A stretch of 6,595 nucleotides of DNA, from the NCBI GenBank assembly GCA_030050125.1, contig JASIJN010000324.1:1-6595 (forward strand), in the 5' to 3' direction. Every line of letters begins with the position of its first letter. Within the stretch, counting starts at the first letter, position 1. Below, in pieces: positions 1-6,595 of the stretch. The notes under the pieces were generated by a model. It saw only the letters and a list, made by a program, of their open reading frames with translations. It ran no database searches and was not told the DNA's origin. Both the position numbers and the translations under genes were made by a program. Source of the DNA: Streptosporangiaceae bacterium (GTDB taxonomy: Bacteria > Actinomycetota > Actinomycetes > Streptosporangiales > Streptosporangiaceae).

Positions 1-478
1 GCAGCAGGCCAGGTGAGTACGCGTACCAGTTCGCCTTCTCGGCGATCGCCATGTTCAGGAAGAACAGCACGGAATCGGCGTTGACGGTCTCGCCGTTCGA
101 CCACTTCCAGCCCTTCATGGTGACGGTGACGGTCTTGCCGCCGTTGCTGTACACCGGAGGGTTGGCCGGCGACAGCGGGTAGTTGATCGCCACCGAGCTG
201 TTGGTGTTGTTGCCGAACATGTACAGCGGCCGGTACATCAGCCACTGGAACTGCTCGTCGTCGTAGACGCTGGCGTTGGTGATTGCGTAGAAGGGGAAGA
301 TCCAGGTGTCGGTGGTGCCCGGCGGCAGCGCGAACGTCGCCGTCCCGCCCGAGACAGCGGCGCCGCTGCTCGACGGCGGGGGGGTGCTGCTGCTGGAACT
401 GCAGCCGGCGGCGATCAACGCGACTGCGCCGACCGCGGCTACCGCCGCGAGGCGCAGCTTACGTCTCCACAGGTTCAT
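1..478 (-). CDS. Peptide-type ABC transporter substrate-binding lipoprotein (N-terminal part)
   Basis: The first 159 codons of a family 5 (DppA/OppA-like) extracellular solute-binding protein, which captures peptides or similar solutes outside the membrane for an ABC importer. The gene continues beyond the left edge. Residues 1-26 form a lipoprotein signal: basic start (RRK at 5-7), hydrophobic Ala/Val/Leu stretch, and a lipobox ending AAGC with the lipidated Cys at 26. A Ser/Pro linker follows (about 27-39). The mature part has family features: an early GGTATFALP strand (about 44-52), a FQWLMYRPLYMF segment, and then VTMKGWKWSNGETVNADSV, the typical 'W-x-x-G-x-x-x-x-A-x-D-V' region. The start at 478 is set by a strong Shine-Dalgarno sequence (484-490). 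Substrate is unknown; permease and ATPase genes would be expected further left. The family call is firm, the exact solute is not. Confidence 0.9.
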   Translation of the reverse strand, partial: MNLWRRKLRLAAVAAVGAVALIAAGCSSSSSTPPPSSSGAAVSGGTATFALPPGTTDTWIFPFYAITNASVYDDEQFQWLMYRPLYMFGNNTNSSVAINYPLSPANPPVYSNGGKTVTVTMKGWKWSNGETVNADSVLFFLNMAIAEKANWYAYSPGLL

Positions 479-483
479 ATGCG

Positions 484-490
484 CTCCTTC
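484..490 (-). promoter_or_regulatory. Ribosome binding site of the substrate-binding protein gene
   Basis: On the minus strand the sequence GAAGGAG lies five bases before the ATG at 478-476. It is one of the best Shine-Dalgarno matches in the window and fixes the start codon of the lipoprotein gene, which also places the signal peptide exactly at the N-terminus. Confidence 0.75.
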
Positions 491-496
491 GTGATA

Positions 497-512
497 GTGC
501 GCGTGCGCGCAC
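497..512 (-). promoter_or_regulatory. Perfect 6-bp inverted repeat in the leader of the transporter gene
   Basis: GTGCGC (497-502) and GCGCAC (507-512) are exact reverse complements around four bases. The whole tract 497-513 strictly alternates purine and pyrimidine. It sits six bases upstream of the Shine-Dalgarno sequence of the lipoprotein gene. If transcribed it would form a hairpin in the 5' leader; as DNA it could be an operator or a Z-DNA-prone tract. Structure is seen, role is inferred. Confidence 0.35.
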
Positions 513-740
513 AATGCCGCACCGGTTCATGCTGAGGCGCTGAGATAACCCAGGCCCGTCCCGAGTTGTCCGCGCCCCCCCGATGCGGGCCGGCCCGGTT
601 GGCGTCATGCGAGGCAGTTCGTGTCACCGCTCGCCGCCTCCCTTTCAAGCGCCATCCGGCGGCGTCCCGCGCCCCGGCATGCCCACGCGCCAGCGACACT
701 TTGTCCCGGCTACGGTTCGCTCAGAGCGTAGTTTCACCAA

Positions 741-769
741 TGAGACAGTTTCTAGCCGAAAATGTCACA
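741..769. repeat. Imperfect 12-bp inverted repeat, operator-like
   Basis: The left arm TGAGACAGTTTC (741-752) and right arm GAAAATGTCACA (758-769) match as reverse complements at 10 of 12 positions, separated by five bases (TAGCC). A 29-bp dyad of this kind in an AT-rich intergenic region is typical of a binding site for a dimeric repressor. It lies about 260 bases upstream of the minus-strand transporter gene. Alternatives are a degenerate mobile-element end or chance. Confidence 0.45.
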
Positions 770-772
770 ACT

Positions 773-819
773 TCCTATCGATATCACCCCAGGCCAGCCC
801 TTGTCCTATGGATCATCAC
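773..819. repeat. Pair of direct repeats spaced 31 bp
   Basis: TCCTATCGATATCAC (773-787) and TCCTATGGATCATCAC (804-819) share TCCTAT, GAT and ATCAC, with one substitution and a one-base length difference. Their starts are 31 bases apart, close to three DNA helix turns, so a protein could bind both on the same face. They directly follow the 741-769 dyad. No function can be assigned from sequence alone. Confidence 0.3.
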
Positions 820-1018
820 ACTGGCGTTACATCGGTATTGCCTGGTCATCACGAGCGGATCAAACCCAGTAATCGGGCATCAAGCTCAAAGTGGTGTATT
901 CAGGGCGGCACCAAAACCTGATGCGCCGACCGCTAAGGGCGTGCGAGACTCCGCCGCGCAGACGGGACAAGATCGACCGCAGGCATGGCTCAAGATCGGC
1001 CGCGGGCACGGGAAGACC

Positions 1019-1032
1019 GCCCGGCACCGGGC
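1019..1032 (-). terminator. Possible hairpin downstream of fabI
   Basis: GCCCG (1019-1023) pairs with CGGGC (1028-1032) over a four-base loop, 14 bases past the fabI stop on the minus strand. There is no U-rich tail, which is usual in high-GC actinobacteria, and the surrounding GC-rich sequence offers other foldings. It is a weak terminator candidate. Confidence 0.25.
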
Positions 1033-1046
1033 CCGGCCGGCCGCGG

Positions 1047-1811
1047 TCAGCCGCCGATCGCGTGCGCGCCGCCGTCGACGTGCACGATCTCCCCGCTGGT
1101 GGCCGGGAACCAGTCCGACAGCAGCGCCACGCAACCGCGGGCGGTCGGCTCCGGATCGGACAGGTTCCAGCCGAGCGGGGCGCGCTTCTCCCACAGTCCC
1201 TGGAATTCGTCGAAGCCGGGGATGCTCTTGGCGGCCATGGTCCGCAGCGGCCCGGCCGACACCAGGTTCACCCGGATCCCCCGCGGGCCGAGGTCGCGGG
1301 CCAGGTAGCGGGCGCACGACTCCAGGCCGGCCTTGGCCACGCCCATCCAGTCGTAGCCAGGCCAGGCCAGGCGGGCGTCGAAGTCCAGCCCGACGACCGC
1401 GCCGCCGCCGCTCATCAGCGGCAGCGCCGCCACGGCCAGGGCCTTGAGCGAGTAGGTGGACGTATGCAGCGCCGCGGCGACATCCTCCCAGGGCGTATGC
1501 AGGAAGTTGCCGCCCAGCGCCGACTGCGGCGCGTTGCCGATGCTGTGCACCACGCCGTCCAGGCGGCCGGTGTGCTCGGACACCCGGTCGGCCAGCGACG
1601 CGAGCTGGCCGGGGTCGGTCACGTCAAGCTCGACGACGGGGGGCGGGTCGGGCAGCCGCTTGGCGATCCGCTGCACCAGGCTGAGCCGCCCGAACCCGGT
1701 GAGCACCACGGTGGCGCCCTCCTGCTGCGCGATCCGCGCCACATGGAACGCGATCGACGCGTCAGTGAGCACGCCGGTCACCAGCACCCGCTTGCCGTCC
1801 AGAATCCCCAT
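1047..1811 (-). CDS. fabI: Enoyl-[acyl-carrier-protein] reductase (NADH), FabI/InhA type
   Basis: A 254-residue short-chain dehydrogenase-fold enzyme that reduces trans-2-enoyl-ACP with NADH, the last step of each type II fatty acid elongation cycle in the cytoplasm. It starts MGILDGKRVLVTGVLTDASIAF, the divergent FabI-type nucleotide-binding segment, and has VVHSIG with Ser90 (InhA Ser94 position). The catalytic pair fits FabI's Tyr-(x6)-Lys spacing: Tyr153 and Lys160 in GYDWMGVAK. Phe144 and Thr191 match InhA Phe149 and Thr196. The substrate loop between Thr191 and the RAPLGW motif is about ten residues shorter than in mycobacterial InhA. The ATG at 1811 is chosen over the open frame back to 1880, which would overlap fabG, because of its ribosome binding site and the conserved N-terminus. 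It follows fabG by 43 bases in the same operon. It belongs to the isoniazid/triclosan target family; drug sensitivity cannot be inferred. Confidence 0.95.
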   Translation of the reverse strand: MGILDGKRVLVTGVLTDASIAFHVARIAQQEGATVVLTGFGRLSLVQRIAKRLPDPPPVVELDVTDPGQLASLADRVSEHTGRLDGVVHSIGNAPQSALGGNFLHTPWEDVAAALHTSTYSLKALAVAALPLMSGGGAVVGLDFDARLAWPGYDWMGVAKAGLESCARYLARDLGPRGIRVNLVSAGPLRTMAAKSIPGFDEFQGLWEKRAPLGWNLSDPEPTARGCVALLSDWFPATSGEIVHVDGGAHAIGG

Positions 1812-1819
1812 TCGCGCTG

Positions 1820-1826
1820 CCTCTCC
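1820..1826 (-). promoter_or_regulatory. Ribosome binding site of fabI
   Basis: GGAGAGG on the minus strand, eight bases before the ATG at 1811-1809, within the 43-base gap after fabG. It decides the fabI start, since the same frame stays open back to 1880 inside fabG. Confidence 0.7.
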
Positions 1827-1854
1827 ATCCCGCCGGCGACGTGCTCCGCGCCGG

Positions 1855-4193
<2,339 letters not shown>

Positions 4194-4209
4194 GCGGCGG
4201 GAAGCGCTC

Positions 4210-5937
4210 GTGCCGCCGCTGAGGCGGGCACCGGACGGCACCGTGACCGCGCTGGCGCCCCAGGACGCCGTGGAGCGGGCGCTGCAGTCCGCGCGCTGCG
4301 ACGACTGCGTGGTGATCGCCGAGGAGACATCGGAGGCGAACCTGCGCTGGGCCGGCAACACCCTCACCACCAACGGCGTCTCCGCCTCGCGAAATCTCAC
4401 CGTGATCGCCATCCGCCGGGACGGGGCCGCGGCCCGGGTGGGCGCGGCGTCCCGGGCGGGCGTGACCGGCGATCAGCTCGCTCCCCTGGTGGCGGAGGCC
4501 GAGAAGGCGGCGTCCGAAAGCTCCCCGGCCGAGGACGCCCAGGACCTGCCCGGGCCCGGCGCGGGCTATGCGTTCGAGGCGGACACGCCGGCCTGGGACG
4601 ATCCGCCGGCCAGCACCGAATTCGGCGTGCTGCGGGGCTTCGCCGGGGCGCTGGGCGACGCGTTCGACGTCGCGGCGGCCGGCGGCCGGCGTCTGTACGG
4701 GTTCGCCGAGCACACGATGACCTCGCAGTTCCTCGGCAGCTCCAGCGGGCTGCGGCTGCGTTACGACCAGCCGTCGGGCAAGGTCGAGCTGAACGCGAAG
4801 ACGGCCGACCTGTCCCGCTCGGCGTGGGCGGGTGCCGGGACCCGTGACTTCACCGACGTCGACGTGGCCGGCCTGGAGGCCGGGCTGGCCCGCCAGCTGG
4901 GCTGGGCGGTGCGGGCGGCCGACCTGCCTGCCGGGCGCTACGAGACGCTGCTGCCCCCGGCGGCGGTGGCCGACCTGATGATCTATATGTACTGGACGGC
5001 CTCGGCCAGGGACGCGGTGGACGGCCGCACGGTGTTCAGCAGGCCGGGCGGCGGGACCAGGGCCGGTGACCGTCTGGCGAGCCTGCCGGTCACGCTGCGC
5101 AGCGCTCCGGGCGCGCCGGGCCTGCAGTGCGCGCCGTTCGTGATCGCGCACGCGTCGAGCCGGGAGTCCTCGGTCTTCGACAACGGGCTGCCGCTGGCCC
5201 CCACCGAGTGGGTCAGCGACGGCGTGCTCGCGGCGCTGACCCAGACCCGGTACTCGGCCCGGCTGTCCGGCCTGGCCGTGACGCCCGCGATCGGCAACCT
5301 GATCCTCGAGGCGCCCGGCGCCGGGGCATCGCTCGACGACATGGTCGCCCGCACCGGCCGCGGCCTGCTGCTGACCTGCCTGTGGTACATCAGGGAGGTC
5401 GACCCGCAGATCCTGCTGCTCACCGGGCTGACCAGGGACGGCGTGTACCTGGTCGAGGGCGGCGAGGTCGTCGCGGCGGTGAACAACTTCCGGTTCAACG
5501 AGAGCCCGGTGGAGATGCTGGGCCGGATCGCCGAGGCAGGGGCGACCGGCCCGGCCCTGCCCAGGGAATGGAGCGACTACTTCACCAGAGCCGCGATGCC
5601 CCCGATCCGGGTGGACGGCTTCAACATGTCCTCGGTCAGCCAGGCCTCCTTAGTGCCCCCGGCCGGACGGCGCGGCCGGCGGTCAGGCGTCTTCCAGGCG
5701 GAAACCGACCTTGAGGCCGACCTGATAGTGAGCCACCTCGCCGTCGACGATCTGGCCGCGGATCTGGGTCACCTCGAACCAGTCGAGGTGCCGCAGGGTC
5801 TGCGCCGCCCGGCGCAGCGCGCTGCGGATCGCCGGGTCCACCCCCTCCGGCGAGGTGCCGACGATCTCGGTGACGCGGTACGTACGTTCGCTCATAAGTG
5901 CTCCATACTGGTCGTTTGTGACTCCCGATGCCGCTGA
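4210..5937 (+). CDS. tldE: TldE/PmbA, partner subunit of TldD protease, with stop-loss extension
   Basis: The non-zinc partner of TldD, which builds the heterodimer that encloses the active site. Family features include NLRWAGNTLTTNG (44-56), YWTASARDAVDG (from 261), SSVFDNGLPLAPTEW, and the C-terminal block GFNMSSVSQAS (470-480). There is no HExxxH, as expected. Relatives normally end right after this last block. Here the frame runs another 95 codons to 5937, entirely antisense through dodecin and into the next gene's first codons. Removing one T from TT at 5650-5651 would give TCC-TAG, a stop directly after Ser480. The extension starts with a TTA codon and resembles nothing, so the genuine protein is probably 480 residues ending near 5652. 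The GTG at 4210 has only a weak GGGAAG upstream; GTG 4243 is an alternative closer to the usual family start. Confidence 0.85.
   Translation: MPPLRRAPDGTVTALAPQDAVERALQSARCDDCVVIAEETSEANLRWAGNTLTTNGVSASRNLTVIAIRRDGAAARVGAASRAGVTGDQLAPLVAEAEKAASESSPAEDAQDLPGPGAGYAFEADTPAWDDPPASTEFGVLRGFAGALGDAFDVAAAGGRRLYGFAEHTMTSQFLGSSSGLRLRYDQPSGKVELNAKTADLSRSAWAGAGTRDFTDVDVAGLEAGLARQLGWAVRAADLPAGRYETLLPPAAVADLMIYMYWTASARDAVDGRTVFSRPGGGTRAGDRLASLPVTLRSAPGAPGLQCAPFVIAHASSRESSVFDNGLPLAPTEWVSDGVLAALTQTRYSARLSGLAVTPAIGNLILEAPGAGASLDDMVARTGRGLLLTCLWYIREVDPQILLLTGLTRDGVYLVEGGEVVAAVNNFRFNESPVEMLGRIAEAGATGPALPREWSDYFTRAAMPPIRVDGFNMSSVSQASLVPPAGRRGRRSGVFQAETDLEADLIVSHLAVDDLAADLGHLEPVEVPQGLRRPAQRAADRRVHPLRRGADDLGDAVRTFAHKCSILVVCDSRCR
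5659..5679. terminator. Possible bidirectional terminator between tldE and dodecin
   Basis: CCGGCCG (5659-5665) and CGGCCGG (5673-5679) are perfect reverse complements around a seven-base loop. The stem lies just after the expected end of tldE (about 5652) and just past the dodecin stop (5683), exactly where convergent genes would share a terminator. No U tract follows on either strand. GC-rich palindromes arise easily by chance in such DNA, so confidence is moderate at best. Confidence 0.4.
5683..5895 (-). CDS. Dodecin, flavin-binding storage protein
   Basis: A 70-residue protein of the dodecin family, which assembles into hollow dodecamers that bind FMN, riboflavin or FAD (and CoA in some bacterial members) and buffer free flavin in the cytoplasm. 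The sequence covers the full family length: strand YRVTEIVGTS, helix GVDPAIRSALRRAAQTL, then DWFEVTQIRGQIVDGEVAHYQVGLKVGFRLED. Trp39 matches the flavin-stacking Trp and Gln58 the flavin-contacting Gln of known dodecins. The start at 5895 has GGAG five bases upstream (5901-5904). The gene is convergent with tldE, whose extended frame covers it completely in antisense, and divergent from the FMN enzyme 22 bases away. Recognition is strong despite the small size. Confidence 0.93.
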   Translation of the reverse strand: MSERTYRVTEIVGTSPEGVDPAIRSALRRAAQTLRHLDWFEVTQIRGQIVDGEVAHYQVGLKVGFRLEDA

Positions 5938-6595
5938 ACTGCAACGCCGGGCGCGCAGGCTGCTGGCGCGTCATGTCTACGATTACTATGCCGGCGGATC
6001 GGGGCGCGAGCGCACCCTGCGCGCCAACGAGAAGGCCTGGCGGCAGGTCTGGCTGGCGCCCCGGGTGCTGCGCGACGTGTCGGCGGTGGATACCACCGCC
6101 CGGCTGCTCGGCACCGACTTCGCCACCCCGCTGTGCGTGGCGCCCAGCGGCTATCACGGCCTGGCCCATCCGGACGGCGAGCTGGCCAGCGCGGCCGGGG
6201 CGGCCCGGGCGGGCGCGCTGTTCGTGCTCTCCACCCGCAGCACCAGGCGGATCGAGGACGTGGCGCGCACCGTGGCCGCCGAGGGCGGCACCTGGTGGTT
6301 CCAGGTCTACCTGATGCGCGACCGGGACCTGACCGCCGGGCTGGTGCGGCGGGCCGCCGCGGCGGGCGCCGCGGCGATGGTGCTGACGGCCGACACCCCG
6401 GTGGTCGGGCGCAAGCGGCGCGACTCCGACGATGGCGTGGCCAGCGACGAGGACTTCCTGGTCAACCTCGGCCCGCTGGACGACCTGGCCGCGGCCACCC
6501 AGGCGGACAACCTGTCCCTGGCCGACATCGGCTGGCTGGGCGAGATCGGCGGCGGGCTGCCGGTCGTGGTCAAGGGCGTGCTCCGCGCCGACGAC
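5918..6595 (+). CDS. FMN-dependent 2-hydroxy-acid oxidase/dehydrogenase (N-terminal part)
   Basis: The first 226 codons of an (S)-2-hydroxy-acid oxidase family enzyme (glycolate oxidase, L-lactate dehydrogenase, mandelate dehydrogenase), a TIM-barrel flavoenzyme that oxidises 2-hydroxy acids to 2-oxo acids. Landmarks compared with spinach glycolate oxidase are YDYYAGGSG with Tyr23 (Tyr24), APSGYHGLAHPDGE at 75-88, Ser105 after VL, FQVY with Tyr131 (Tyr129), LTADTPVVGRKRRD with Thr157 and Arg165, and VVVKGV with the FMN-contacting Lys219. The catalytic His and Arg lie beyond the right edge and cannot be checked. The substrate is undetermined. The start is GTG 5918, with no upstream in-frame ATG or GTG nearby and no room for a normal leader, so a leaderless transcript is plausible (CATACT at 5904-5909 is a weak -10). 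It is divergent from dodecin, another flavin protein. Confidence 0.9.
   Translation, partial: MTPDAAELQRRARRLLARHVYDYYAGGSGRERTLRANEKAWRQVWLAPRVLRDVSAVDTTARLLGTDFATPLCVAPSGYHGLAHPDGELASAAGAARAGALFVLSTRSTRRIEDVARTVAAEGGTWWFQVYLMRDRDLTAGLVRRAAAAGAAAMVLTADTPVVGRKRRDSDDGVASDEDFLVNLGPLDDLAAATQADNLSLADIGWLGEIGGGLPVVVKGVLRADD

Larger units (their letters stand above)
479..1046. other. Long intergenic region with AT-rich centre
   Basis: A 568-base stretch between the end of fabI and the start of the substrate-binding protein gene, both on the minus strand. No open frame here gives a recognisable protein or codon bias like its neighbours. Positions 721-900 are 48% G+C by hand count, far below the flanking genes. 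It must contain the 3' end of the fabI transcript and probably the promoter of the transporter gene. I found no clear -35/-10 pair. The repeats seen inside it are listed separately. The AT-rich patch could be a regulatory region or the remnant of inserted DNA; the sequence alone does not decide. Confidence 0.6.

Noticed and set aside
721..900. Insertion sequence or transposase remnant in the AT-rich island
   Set aside because: No transposase fragment, no clear terminal repeat pair and no target-site duplication could be found; only the single dyad hints at it.
479..1046. tRNA, small RNA or CRISPR array in the intergenic region
   Set aside because: No cloverleaf, no regularly repeated units and no clear promoter-terminator pair were seen.
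5653..5937. C-terminal extension of TldE as a new domain or an overprinted gene
   Set aside because: It is an exact antisense reading of dodecin, begins with a rare TTA codon and is explained by a one-base stop loss.

Overview
The window looks like chromosomal DNA from a high-GC actinobacterium. Third codon positions are almost always G or C, GTG starts occur, and every recognisable protein resembles actinobacterial homologues (a short InhA/FabI type enoyl reductase, a TldD/TldE pair, dodecin). The FabI lacks the long substrate loop of mycobacterial InhA, so a streptomycete- or streptosporangia-like lineage fits better than Mycobacterium. This is inference from remembered families, not from a search.

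Layout, left to right. (1) 1-478, minus strand: N-terminal part of a lipoprotein substrate-binding protein of a peptide-type ABC transporter, running off the left edge. (2) 479-1046: a 568-base non-coding stretch whose centre (721-900, 48% G+C by hand count) is clearly more AT-rich than its surroundings. It holds an imperfect 12-bp inverted repeat, a 31-bp-spaced repeat pair and a hairpin next to the transporter gene's ribosome binding site. (3) 1047-2559, minus strand: a fabG-fabI operon for two reductive steps of type II fatty acid synthesis. (4) 2643-about 5650, plus strand: a tldD-tldE pair encoding the two subunits of a metalloprotease, divergent from fabG. (5) 5683-5895, minus strand: dodecin, a small flavin-storage protein, convergent with tldE. 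(6) 5918-6595, plus strand: start of an FMN-dependent 2-hydroxy-acid oxidase/dehydrogenase, running off the right edge and divergent from dodecin with only 22 bases between them.

Functional groups: FabG and FabI act in succession in each elongation cycle. TldD carries the zinc site and TldE is its partner subunit. Dodecin and the FMN enzyme share flavin as ligand or cofactor and may be co-regulated.

The oddest points are a lost tldE stop codon, explained by one extra T at 5650-5651, which makes the frame run 95 codons antisense through the whole dodecin gene; a roughly 15-residue Arg-rich insertion in TldD just before a conserved segment; and the operator-like repeat in the AT-rich intergenic island. 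I see no convincing evidence for a wholly new multi-gene system. Most of the window is housekeeping or core actinobacterial gene content.
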